Assembly: GCF_003315515.1 (NCBI RefSeq) | Contig: NZ_QNRY01000001.1 | Coordinates: 124,001 to 188,000 of the forward strand | Origin: Brenneria salicis ATCC 15712 = DSM 30166 | Lineage (GTDB): Bacteria; Pseudomonadota; Gammaproteobacteria; Enterobacterales; Enterobacteriaceae | DNA: 64,000 nt | Direction: 5' to 3' | In this document: positions 29,275 to 40,918 of the stretch, one piece after another | How positions within the stretch are numbered: position 1 is the stretch's first letter | How the letters are laid out: every line of letters starts with the position of its first letter | Notes under the pieces: generated by a model | The model's database searches: none | What the model was told of the DNA's origin: nothing | What the model saw: only the letters and a program-made list of their open reading frames with translations | Translations under genes and position numbers: made by a program

Positions 29275-30453
29275 ATGAGCACAGCGCTGAACTCCGCATC
29301 GTTATGTACCGAACAACAACCTGGCCGAAAAGCCCAGGCCGCCACCCGCATCAGTTTTTTCGTCGCAGGCTTTGCTATGGCTGCCTGGGCGCCGCTGGTT
29401 CTTTTTGTTAAACATCGTCTGGACATCAACGACGCCTCTTTAGGCATGCTGCTGCTCTCTCTGGGAATTGGCTCGCTGCTGGCGATGCCGTTTGCCGGAT
29501 TGCTCACCAGCAAGCTTGGCTGCCGCACCATTATCCTAACCGCCAGCGCGTTGCTGAGTGTTATTCTGCCGATGCTGACGCAGGCCGACACCATCCCGCT
29601 GATGGCGGTGACGCTGCTCTTTTTCGGCGCGGCGATCGGGATGATTGACGTATCCATGAATATTCAGGCGGTCATTGTCGAGCGCGCAAGCGGTCGGGCC
29701 ATGATGTCCGGTTTTCACGGTTTCTTCAGTGTCGGCGGGATTGCCGGCGCCGGCGGCGTCAGCGCCTTGCTATGGCTGGGACTGTCGCCGCTGATGGCGC
29801 TGCTGGTTATTGTCGCCTTGCTGCTGGTCTTGATGTCAGTGGCGCAATCACACTTGCTGCGCGCCGCCAATAACACCGAAGGCGGCCCGATGTTTGCGAT
29901 CCCGCGTGGCTGGGTCATGTTTATCGGCGTGTTGTGCTTCATCATGTTTCTCGCCGAAGGGGCGATTCTGGACTGGAGCGCGCTGTTTTTAAGCGCCGAA
30001 CGCCATCTGAGCAGCGCGCAGGCCGGGATCGGCTACGCCGCGTTTTCTGTGGCGATGACCATCGGCAGACTGAGCGGCGATCGGGTGGTCAACGCCCTCG
30101 GACGCTACGCTATCCTGGCGGGCGGGAGCCTTTGCGCCGCATTGGGTCTGCTGTTGACCATCAGTATCGACAATGCGCTGACATCGATTCTTGGTTTCGT
30201 CATGGTGGGGATTGGCGCATCCAACGTAGTGCCGATTCTGTTCAGCGCGGCGGGTAATCAGAAAATCATGCCGGCGAGTCTGGCTATCGCCTCCATTACA
30301 ACGGTAGGTTATGCTGGTATTCTGGTTGGCCCGACGCTACTAGGGTTTATCGCCCAACTCAGCAGCGTGTCGCTCGCTTTCGGTTGCGTCGCGCTGCTGT
30401 TGCTGATCGTGTGCGCCAGCGCGCGAGCCATTACCCGTCATCAGGAGCATTGA
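29275..30453 (+). CDS. MFS transporter (YbjJ-like)
   Basis: A 392-residue major-facilitator permease with about 12 transmembrane segments. It shows the FFVAGFAMAAWAPLVLFVKHRL start, GMIDVSMNIQAVIVE and FHGFFSVGGIAGAG, a pattern shared with E. coli YbjJ and relatives; the substrate is unknown. The ATG at 29275 has only a close AGGGA upstream. The stop is 3 bases before the rcsD start, with the rcsD ribosome binding site (AGGAG) inside the last codons. Transcription of this gene therefore should enter rcsD. Confidence 0.85.
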   Translation: MSTALNSASLCTEQQPGRKAQAATRISFFVAGFAMAAWAPLVLFVKHRLDINDASLGMLLLSLGIGSLLAMPFAGLLTSKLGCRTIILTASALLSVILPMLTQADTIPLMAVTLLFFGAAIGMIDVSMNIQAVIVERASGRAMMSGFHGFFSVGGIAGAGGVSALLWLGLSPLMALLVIVALLLVLMSVAQSHLLRAANNTEGGPMFAIPRGWVMFIGVLCFIMFLAEGAILDWSALFLSAERHLSSAQAGIGYAAFSVAMTIGRLSGDRVVNALGRYAILAGGSLCAALGLLLTISIDNALTSILGFVMVGIGASNVVPILFSAAGNQKIMPASLAIASITTVGYAGILVGPTLLGFIAQLSSVSLAFGCVALLLLIVCASARAITRHQEH

Positions 30454-30456
30454 TCA

Positions 30457-33120
30457 ATGCCGGCCATCATCATGCGTTATTTTGCCCTGCTCGCCTTACT
30501 GCTGTGCGTCGTAACCGGTACGTTTGTCTATAACTACCTCGGCAACTGGCTGGCGGAAAAGAAACTTGCCTTGACCGATCTGACGCAAGGTATGCAAAAA
30601 CGCATTGATACCTATCGTTTTTTCACTTATCAGATTTATGGCGGTCTGAATAATGGGCCGTCCTCCGACGAAAATATTGTCAGCGCCATCAGCCTGATGC
30701 CTAACGTCTTTTACGTGGAAAAGAATGGTCAGAAAACGGACGCGCTGGTATTTGGTCAGCATGATATATCCACACTGAATGCCGTCCGCCGCATCTCCCG
30801 GACGCTGGATATTCTGTGGGGGGCGGAAACTAACGTCTACTCTATGTATTATCTGAATGGGATAGATAACAGCCTGACGATGATCTCAACCCAGACATTG
30901 AAGGATATCTCATCTCAATTCCGTGGCAGCTACATTACCGCCATCGCCGAGGCGCGCAGAATGGAAATGCTGCAACAGGCCAATGCGCTGGATGAGCGGG
31001 AAAGTTTCTCGCCGATCCGCAAGCTGCGTTTTTATAACGATTACTATTTCACGCTGCGCACCACGTTCAATCAGCCCGGTCATTTGGCCACCATTCTTGC
31101 TTTTGATTTACCAATCAACGATCTTATTCCATCCACCCTGCCGCGTGAAAGTCTTCAGTTGCGGCAGGATCTGCCTTCAACCACAAGTTTTGATACCAGC
31201 AGCAGCGAAGATATGTCAGTTACCCGGTTAAGCGGCGCGCTGCTTGAAATATCGTCGCCGCTGGTGAATGCGCCGGTGAAAATTGTTTTTCAAATCCCGA
31301 TAAAAACGCTGCTTACCGATACCCTGCGCAGTAATATCTGGCTGCTATTACTCAATCTGGCTTTATTGATATTCGCCATTGCCGGTTGCTATCTTTTCCG
31401 CCAGAAATATGCGCTTCCGGGAGAAGATCTCTCCCACAAGCTGAACAAACAGCTGAATATATATCATGAGACTATCACCCGTATTCCGATGGGCGTCTTG
31501 ATTTATGACTTCGGCAGCAACAAAGTGATTGTGCAAAATGAACTGGCAGAACATTTATTACCGCATCTGAGTCTGCAAAAAGTCGCTAATATGGCGGATG
31601 AACATCAGGGGGTGATTCAGGTAACGGTGAATAATGAGATGTTTGAAATTCGCCAGTTCCGTAGCCAATATTCCGCCGACTATTGCCTGTTCCTGCTGCG
31701 CGAGCAAGATAAAGAGATTCTGGTGAATAGAAAGCTCCAACTGGCCCAGCGCGAATATGAGAAAAATGTGCAGGCCAGAAAGCGTCTGTTTAAAAACCTG
31801 TTGCACGAATTCAAACAACCCTTGCTGTCAGTGGATAAAAATCTACAGACGATTCGCCACACCCATGACGAGGACGAGCGGCGGCAGTTGACTGAACAAC
31901 TGGCGATAGACATCGCCTGCGCCATTGAACTGCTGGACAATATCGCCTTGCAGGAAAAGCTGGAAGTTCAAGAGTGGAAACGCGTTAATGAAAGCTTCTC
32001 TCCGCTGACGATGATAGACAACCTGTTATTAGCGTGGCTGCCACGAATTAATCAGAAAGGGCTGTACCTGTTTAATCACTATAAACTGGATATCAATCAA
32101 ACCTATACCGGTGATGGCGAACTACTGAAAAAGGCGCTGTCATTGTTGCTGAATTATTCCATCACCAATACGGAGTACGGCAAAATTACCGTTTCGGTCA
32201 CCACAGATCCAAACATACCGGAACAACTGATAGTGCAAATCAGTGATACCGGCGCAGGGATATCGGGCACTGAACAGGATAACCTTAACCACCCGTTCCT
32301 TAATCCGACCACCAGCGATCGCTTCGGACAAAATTCAGGATTAACCCTATTTCTGTGTAATCAACTGTGTCATAAACTTGGCGGCCAGTTGAATATTAAT
32401 AGTAAACCGGGACTTGGCGCCCACCATATTCTGACGGTAAAAATGACGCCCGAAGCCCTTCCGGTTGAGGAAGAAAAACTGCTGGACGGCATTACGGTAA
32501 TGCTGGATATCACCGCCGATGAAATACAGCATATTGTCAGTCACCTTCTGACGGGCTGGGGCGCCAATTATTTCATTGATGATGAACGGCAGATTAATGA
32601 GAAAATAGATATCTGTATCACTGACGATCCCGAAAGAGCCACTGATAATTCTATATTACTGAGTGGCGATGATCTGACGTTAATTTCTCTGGCCCCAAAC
32701 CGGCTGCGGACAAATTACAATATCAGCCAGCTTTTGCTGGAAGCATTACTTAAATTGATTGAACAGCAACTGGAAGCCACAGCGGATACGGAGCCGACGG
32801 CGGATAAGCATGATACGGCGTTTTATGCTGCTCAATTGGCGTCAAGTGACTATTATTCGCTGTTTACTGAGACAGTTCCCGATGATTTAAAGAGGCTGTA
32901 TACTGAAGCGGAAGATGACGATTTTATGTCACTTTCGCAAACGGCACATCGGCTGAAAGGCGTGTTTGCCATGTTGAACCTCTATCCCGGCAAACAGTTG
33001 TGTGAGCAGCTTGAACAGCATATTACCGCGTATGACAGTGTACAGATCCAAGATGACCTTCATGAAATTGAACGATTTGTCAGTGCATTACTACAGCAAG
33101 GTAGCCAACAATATGAGTAA
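30457..33120 (+). CDS. rcsD: RcsD phosphotransfer membrane protein
   Basis: RcsD relays phosphate from RcsC to RcsB in the envelope-stress phosphorelay and receives the IgaA brake signal. The 887-residue product has an N-terminal transmembrane helix, a periplasmic domain to about 290, a second helix (LLLLNLALLIFAIAGCYLF), a histidine-kinase-like region without a phosphorylatable His (LLHEFKQPLLS), a degenerate ATPase, the ABL domain and a C-terminal HPt with His831 in TAHRLKGVFAML. It is followed 8 bases later by rcsB. Confidence 0.96.
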   Translation: MPAIIMRYFALLALLLCVVTGTFVYNYLGNWLAEKKLALTDLTQGMQKRIDTYRFFTYQIYGGLNNGPSSDENIVSAISLMPNVFYVEKNGQKTDALVFGQHDISTLNAVRRISRTLDILWGAETNVYSMYYLNGIDNSLTMISTQTLKDISSQFRGSYITAIAEARRMEMLQQANALDERESFSPIRKLRFYNDYYFTLRTTFNQPGHLATILAFDLPINDLIPSTLPRESLQLRQDLPSTTSFDTSSSEDMSVTRLSGALLEISSPLVNAPVKIVFQIPIKTLLTDTLRSNIWLLLLNLALLIFAIAGCYLFRQKYALPGEDLSHKLNKQLNIYHETITRIPMGVLIYDFGSNKVIVQNELAEHLLPHLSLQKVANMADEHQGVIQVTVNNEMFEIRQFRSQYSADYCLFLLREQDKEILVNRKLQLAQREYEKNVQARKRLFKNLLHEFKQPLLSVDKNLQTIRHTHDEDERRQLTEQLAIDIACAIELLDNIALQEKLEVQEWKRVNESFSPLTMIDNLLLAWLPRINQKGLYLFNHYKLDINQTYTGDGELLKKALSLLLNYSITNTEYGKITVSVTTDPNIPEQLIVQISDTGAGISGTEQDNLNHPFLNPTTSDRFGQNSGLTLFLCNQLCHKLGGQLNINSKPGLGAHHILTVKMTPEALPVEEEKLLDGITVMLDITADEIQHIVSHLLTGWGANYFIDDERQINEKIDICITDDPERATDNSILLSGDDLTLISLAPNRLRTNYNISQLLLEALLKLIEQQLEATADTEPTADKHDTAFYAAQLASSDYYSLFTETVPDDLKRLYTEAEDDDFMSLSQTAHRLKGVFAMLNLYPGKQLCEQLEQHITAYDSVQIQDDLHEIERFVSALLQQGSQQYE

Positions 33121-33128
33121 CCTAACCG

Positions 33129-33788
33129 ATGAGTAATCTAAACGTAATTATTGCCGACGACCATCCTATTGTTCTTTTTGGCATCAGAAAGGCGCTTGAA
33201 CAAATTGAGTGGGTCAACGTTGTGGGTGAATTTGAAGATTCAACCGCACTGATCAATAACCTGCCAAAACTGGACGCCAATGTTTTAATTACCGATTTGT
33301 CCATGCCTGGCGACAAATATGGCGATGGCATTACCTTAATCAAATACATTAAACGTCACTTCCCCCATCTTTCCATTATCGTTCTGACCATGAACAATAA
33401 TCCGGCCATTTTAAGTGTGGTTCTGGATTTGGATATTGAAGGGATTGTGCTGAAACAGGGTGCGCCGACCGACTTACCCAAGGCATTGGCGGCACTAAAG
33501 AAAGGCAAAAAATTCACGCCGGAAAGCGTCTCCAGAGTACTGGAAAAAATCAGTTCCAGCGGCTACGGCGACAAACGTCTGTCGCCGAAAGAAAGCGAAG
33601 TGTTGCGCCTGTTCGCCGAAGGCTTCCTGGTAACTGAGATTGCCAAGAAACTCAACCGCAGCATCAAAACCATCAGCAGCCAAAAGAAATCGGCGATGAC
33701 CAAACTGGGCGTCGATAACGATATCGCTCTGCTCAACTACCTCTCTTCCGTCAACGGTGGTCCCGCTTCGACTGAAAGGAGCGAGTAA
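33129..33788 (+). CDS. rcsB: RcsB response regulator
   Basis: RcsB controls capsule, motility and stress genes as a homodimer or with RcsA, GadE and other partners. The 219-residue product has a receiver with Asp56 (ITDLSMPG), Lys in VLKQGAPTDL, and a LuxR-type HTH (RLSPKESEVLRLFAEGFLVTEIAKKLNRSIKTISSQKKSAMTKL in parts). It is nearly identical to E. coli up to NYLSSV, after which the tail is three residues longer and differs. Convergent with rcsC. Confidence 0.97.
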   Translation: MSNLNVIIADDHPIVLFGIRKALEQIEWVNVVGEFEDSTALINNLPKLDANVLITDLSMPGDKYGDGITLIKYIKRHFPHLSIIVLTMNNNPAILSVVLDLDIEGIVLKQGAPTDLPKALAALKKGKKFTPESVSRVLEKISSSGYGDKRLSPKESEVLRLFAEGFLVTEIAKKLNRSIKTISSQKKSAMTKLGVDNDIALLNYLSSVNGGPASTERSE

Positions 33789-33809
33789 AGCCGTCGGTGA
33801 CCGATGCGA

Positions 33810-33838
33810 CATCAGGCAACGGTCACCGTTGCCTGATG
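33810..33838. terminator. Perfect 13-bp hairpin between rcsB and rcsC
   Basis: CATCAGGCAACGG (33810-33822) pairs with CCGTTGCCTGATG (33826-33838) around TCA. There is no T tract on either side, so it may be a weak bidirectional terminator or 3'-end protecting hairpin. Confidence 0.55.
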
Positions 33839-33887
33839 GTGATGGCTTGCTTTCCGCCCGCTGTTACAGGAAAGGCGGTAAAGTTTA

Positions 33888-36746
33888 TCAGGTTGCGGAG
33901 TTTTCTCTGGATTGACGCACCTCTTCGCTGTAATAGGACAGCGTTTGTTGCAGGATATTCAGCGTGACGGGTTTGGATAAACAGTTGTCCATACCCGCCT
34001 GTAAACAGCGCTGCCGCTCTTCGGCCAGCGCGTTCGCCGTCACGCCAATCACCGGGAAGCGTCGTCCCTGCTCTCGCAAGCATTGGGTCAACCGGTAACC
34101 ATCCATATTCGGCATATTGACATCTGTCAGCACAATGTCGGCATGATGTTTATTTAACACGCTCAACGCATCCACCCCGTCATTGGCCGTCATCGCCATA
34201 TACCCGAGTGAACCAAGCTGATCCGCCAGCAATCGTCGGTTAATCGGATGATCATCGACCACCAGAATCATGATATCGCCATTTTCGGTACGGTTATAAT
34301 TGGTCAATGGTGTGGAAAATGAGAACGAAGCGTCTTTCGTTTTCGGACGATATATTCTTTCAAGTAAATCCGGCAAATACTGCGGCATGGAGGTGCTATG
34401 CAACCAGTACCCAGGGCTGATTTTCTGCGCGGAGCCCATATGTGAACCACAGAGCTCGATCCGCGTAAATGCATCGAATAACGCAGGCACCGGGTAATCG
34501 CTGATAATCACATCGTGGCTACCGATGGTCTGGTGCTGATAACGGAAAACGTGCAAGCCATGTTCCTGCAAAAAGGCGAGCAGATAAGACTCCAGTCGGG
34601 TATTGCGCACCATCAGCCAGCAGGTTTTCCCTTGCAGATTGGTATTGATGGAAACCGGAACATAACGCGCTTTATAAAGCGGAATTCGGATACCAAACTG
34701 GCTGCCCAGCCCTGGCTCCGAGTCGATTGAGATATCTCCGTCCATCAGATTGACCAGTTTCTCACAAATCGCCAGTCCCAGACCGGTGCCTTGAAAGTGG
34801 CGCTGCACGCCGCTTCCGGCCTGAAAGAAGGGATCAAACAGTTTCGCCGCTTCACGAGACTGGATACCCACGCCGGTATCACGCACCAGAAATTCCAGAT
34901 AACCGTCCCGGCAACCCACCTGAAAAATAATACATCCGGTATCGGTGAACTTGATGGCATTACTCAACAAGTTGGACAGCACCTGCTGCAAACGCACCGG
35001 ATCGCCCGACAAGCTGACAGGAACATTCGGATCAATAAAACAGTAGAGCGTAAGGCGTTTTTTCACCACCAACGGCAAATAGTTGCTGGTGATGTGGCTG
35101 ATCACTTCGTGCGGCGCAAACTCGCTGGGTTCGATTTTCAGTTGCTCTGACTCAATCTTGGAAAAATCGAGAATGTCGCTGATGATCTTCAGCAACAGCG
35201 CCGAAGAATTATTCATTGCCGCAACCAGACGACTCACGTCCTTGGGCAACGCTTTCGTCTGTAATAAATCCAGGTTACCGATGATGCCATAAAGAGGCGT
35301 GCGTAATTCATGGCTGACGGTCGCCAGAAACATCGATTTGGACTGGCTGGCCTGCTCCGCGGCATTGGCCATTTCCTGTAGCGACTCTTCCATTTTCACC
35401 CGTGCGCTTACGTCAAGCAGCACACAGATCGCCACATTCTCATTACGATAGCGGGAATGTACAAAGCTGATTTGCAAATGATGATTTCTGCTGGTCATTA
35501 CATCGACAAATTTCGATTGCTGCTCGCAAATAATACGGGTAATTCGCAGCCGATCTTCATGCGTGAGCAAATGCAGATAATTATGCGCCAGTTCATTACT
35601 GAGAATATTCGTGCCATCGTTAATCCGCAGAATACAGATGCCGATCGGCGCGGAAGCGACGATTTTACGGTTGAACTGCTCATTTTCCTCTAGCTGGAAC
35701 GCATTCACTTCGGCGGGCAACGACATTTTCCGTTCAAAGATCCATGCCAGCACAAACAGTAAGATGGCTGACAGCGTATTGAGCAACGCCATATTAATGA
35801 TCAGCGTGCTGATATGGGACAACAATACCTTCAGAGGCAGCGAATAAATAATACTGAACGCCGTGGGCGGCAGGCTCTTTTTCAGGATGATTTCATCATA
35901 CCCGTTCACATAGCCGAAATAGTTATGATCTATCGGGTTGGTGCTGGCGGAAGGAATATAACTGCCTTTACCCTCAGAAAACTGTAGAACAGGCTGATTA
36001 TATTGGTTAATCAATTGTGCGCTGATCGGGAATTTACCAACTGAAACGAAATAATCCAGACGAATGGTCTGCTCAATTCCCATGATCACTTCAAGCTTAT
36101 TCCCCACATAAATAGGCGTCAGCGCGTATAAATAACCCACATCGGCTACCTGTGCGGGCGTAATCCAGTAGACCGTTTCATCGCGTGCCGGCATCTGAAT
36201 CGCATTCTTTTGTTCCTGAAAACGATTCTGGACATTTTTCAGCAGGTTATCGCGATCCAGCGACTGATTGCGAATACCAAAATCCACCATGCACTGTTGA
36301 TCGCCGCCGACAAAAAATACCCGGTTAAGATCGTATACGGCTGAAAAATTTTCTCGCCAACCATTAAAGAAATCACTTAAGGATTCCAGCGGATGGTAAG
36401 TTCCCCCATTGTCGGTGAAGCAATCAGCGCCGGATGCCAGCGAATAAATGGACAGGCCGGAATCTTCCTTTATCGGACGCGCTGATTTTTCCGGCGTCCC
36501 CACCAGACGATTGGCGGCCAGATATTTTAGCTCACGAACGATATCAGCGGCATGACGAATATATCCCTGCGATTGATCGAAACTCAGATTATATTCCTGA
36601 CGCAGTTCAGATTCTTTTTTGTTCAATGCATTACTGATATAAAACACGGATATCAGCGCGCCAAGGGCCCATAGCATAATTGCCAGCACCCGAAACAAAT
36701 AACGGGAAACTTTTAATGTCGTATGGAACGAAGCGAGATATTTCAA
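33888..36746 (-). CDS. rcsC: RcsC hybrid sensor kinase
   Basis: RcsC phosphorylates itself and passes phosphate to RcsD, and acts as phosphatase in the resting state. The 952-residue product has two transmembrane helices (about 20-40 and 310-335) flanking a periplasmic domain, a PAS-like region, HisKA with His479 (TVSHELRTPLYG), HATPase motifs NAIKFTDTG, DTGVGI and GTGLGLAI, the ABL domain and a C-terminal receiver with Asp875 (VLTDVNMPNMDG). It is convergent to rcsB, as in other Enterobacterales. Confidence 0.97.
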   Translation of the reverse strand: MKYLASFHTTLKVSRYLFRVLAIMLWALGALISVFYISNALNKKESELRQEYNLSFDQSQGYIRHAADIVRELKYLAANRLVGTPEKSARPIKEDSGLSIYSLASGADCFTDNGGTYHPLESLSDFFNGWRENFSAVYDLNRVFFVGGDQQCMVDFGIRNQSLDRDNLLKNVQNRFQEQKNAIQMPARDETVYWITPAQVADVGYLYALTPIYVGNKLEVIMGIEQTIRLDYFVSVGKFPISAQLINQYNQPVLQFSEGKGSYIPSASTNPIDHNYFGYVNGYDEIILKKSLPPTAFSIIYSLPLKVLLSHISTLIINMALLNTLSAILLFVLAWIFERKMSLPAEVNAFQLEENEQFNRKIVASAPIGICILRINDGTNILSNELAHNYLHLLTHEDRLRITRIICEQQSKFVDVMTSRNHHLQISFVHSRYRNENVAICVLLDVSARVKMEESLQEMANAAEQASQSKSMFLATVSHELRTPLYGIIGNLDLLQTKALPKDVSRLVAAMNNSSALLLKIISDILDFSKIESEQLKIEPSEFAPHEVISHITSNYLPLVVKKRLTLYCFIDPNVPVSLSGDPVRLQQVLSNLLSNAIKFTDTGCIIFQVGCRDGYLEFLVRDTGVGIQSREAAKLFDPFFQAGSGVQRHFQGTGLGLAICEKLVNLMDGDISIDSEPGLGSQFGIRIPLYKARYVPVSINTNLQGKTCWLMVRNTRLESYLLAFLQEHGLHVFRYQHQTIGSHDVIISDYPVPALFDAFTRIELCGSHMGSAQKISPGYWLHSTSMPQYLPDLLERIYRPKTKDASFSFSTPLTNYNRTENGDIMILVVDDHPINRRLLADQLGSLGYMAMTANDGVDALSVLNKHHADIVLTDVNMPNMDGYRLTQCLREQGRRFPVIGVTANALAEERQRCLQAGMDNCLSKPVTLNILQQTLSYYSEEVRQSRENSAT

Positions 36747-36817
36747 GTGGATACCGTTGAATTGAGAAAAAAATTAACCAGCGTCATAACCCTGCCGATA
36801 CACTACCGATCCCGCAT

Positions 36818-36845
36818 AAAAAAAGCCAGCGCATCACACGCCGGC
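36818..36845 (-). terminator. Terminator of gyrA
   Basis: On the minus strand GCCGGCG (36839-36845) and CGCTGGC (36825-36831) pair with one G-U, followed by seven T residues (36818-36824). Confidence 0.82.
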
Positions 36846-36872
36846 CCAAGCTATTATCGATAAAACGGAGAC

Positions 36873-39527
<2,655 letters not shown>

Positions 39528-39734
39528 CTATTTATGCATCTACCCGAGTTCAAAAGGTGAAAAAGTATATCACAAACCGCCGATTCGGGGGAAACTCCCC
39601 GCACGCAAGAAACCAGCGACGCGCGCTCAGGCATGCCATTACCCCATTGATGATCGCGACATCGAGCGCTACAACATCGTGAGCGGTATCTATATACTCG
39701 CGTGTAATCGAAGATAACAAAGGTCATGATTGAC

Positions 39735-40454
39735 ATGAACGCTGAAAATCAAACCCAAAACGTCGACCAGCAGGAAATCGCTAAATTCGAGGCGATTGCT
39801 TCCCGCTGGTGGGACCTGGAAGGCGAATTCAAACCGTTGCACCGTATCAATCCCTTGCGGCTGGGCTATATTGCTCAGCGCTCGGAAGGGTTGTTTGGCA
39901 AGAAAGTGCTGGATGTCGGTTGCGGCGGCGGCATTCTGGCCGAAAGTATGGCGCGTGAAGGCGCCGAGGTGACCGGCCTGGACATGGGCGCCGAACCCTT
40001 GCAGGTCGCACGTTTGCACGCGCTGGAAAGCGGTATGACGGTGAATTATATCCAGGAAACCGTGGAGTCTCATGCCCAGACGCATCAGGGCCAATACGAT
40101 GTCGTCACTTGCATGGAAATGCTGGAACATGTGCCCGATCCGCAGTCGGTGGTTCAGGCTTGCGCCAGACTGGTCAAACCGGGCGGTCATGTTTTCTTCT
40201 CCACCATTAACCGCAATGCCAAAGCCTGGCTGATGGCGGTGATTGGCGCGGAATACATTCTAAAGATACTGCCGCGCGGCACGCACGACATCAAAAAATT
40301 CATCCGTCCGGCGGAACTCATCGCGTGGGTTGATTGCACCCCGCTACGTGAGAAACATATCACCGGACTGCATTACAACCCGCTGACGGATCACTTCAAG
40401 CTTGGCGGGAATGTAGATGTGAACTATATGCTGCACACCCGGCATGAGGTCTAA
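39735..40454 (+). CDS. ubiG: UbiG O-methyltransferase of ubiquinone synthesis
   Basis: UbiG performs both O-methylations of ubiquinone biosynthesis with SAM. The 239-residue product has the SAM motif [28 protein letters not shown] and the membrane-associating region near [14 protein letters not shown]. The ATG at 39735 gives the E. coli-like MNAEN start with AAAGG about 11 bases upstream; an in-frame ATG at 39726 sits too close to the ribosome binding site. Confidence 0.96.
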   Translation: MNAENQTQNVDQQEIAKFEAIASRWWDLEGEFKPLHRINPLRLGYIAQRSEGLFGKKVLDVGCGGGILAESMAREGAEVTGLDMGAEPLQVARLHALESGMTVNYIQETVESHAQTHQGQYDVVTCMEMLEHVPDPQSVVQACARLVKPGGHVFFSTINRNAKAWLMAVIGAEYILKILPRGTHDIKKFIRPAELIAWVDCTPLREKHITGLHYNPLTDHFKLGGNVDVNYMLHTRHEV

Positions 40455-40733
40455 CCCACCGCTATTCGCGAAAAGCGCTATTGCAACCCGATGATCCCTG
40501 CCTGCGCGGGGATAGTAAAATCAGGCGCGGGAACAGGAGAAATGCATACCTGACATTCAGATAATTCCGAGTTTATTTTCCCGCGTTATGATTTGATCAA
40601 TAACATCATTTTCGGCGCGAACAATAAAACGGCAGTCGATTAATTATTTCGTTTTTTCTTCCTCACCGGTTGACAACACCAGAGGGCCAGAGCAAACAGG
40701 CAGTTAGCGATTCAATAACATTTCCTCCCTAAG

Positions 40734-40742
40734 TTATCCACA
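40734..40742 (+). promoter_or_regulatory. DnaA box upstream of nrdA
   Basis: TTATCCACA is a perfect DnaA box, 177 bases before the nrdA start. DnaA-controlled nrdAB expression is known in E. coli. The 40455-40918 spacer also holds the NrdR sites listed separately, and no gene. Confidence 0.75.
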
Positions 40743-40812
40743 AATTCCCCTGCTTTTGTTCACTTGCAATAACCGTTCTTTCTCATTATCTTGTTGTCAA
40801 ACCAAACCAACA

Positions 40813-40859
40813 CCCCTACATATAGTGTTTGCTGGTAGCAAAAAGACACAACTGTGTCC
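40813..40859 (+). promoter_or_regulatory. Pair of NrdR-box-like sites at the nrdAB promoter
   Basis: Two 16-bp sites, 40813-40828 (core TACATATAGTGT) and 40844-40859 (GACACA..TGTGTC dyad), are separated by exactly 15 bases. This is about three helical turns centre to centre, the known arrangement for ATP/dATP-NrdR. The first overlaps a possible -10 (TACATA, 40817) that pairs with TTGTCA at 40794. Confidence 0.7.
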
Positions 40860-40918
40860 GGCGCGCCATTTTTCGCATGCGCCAATAATGGGGTAAAAAT
40901 CGATAGGTGTGACTTCTC

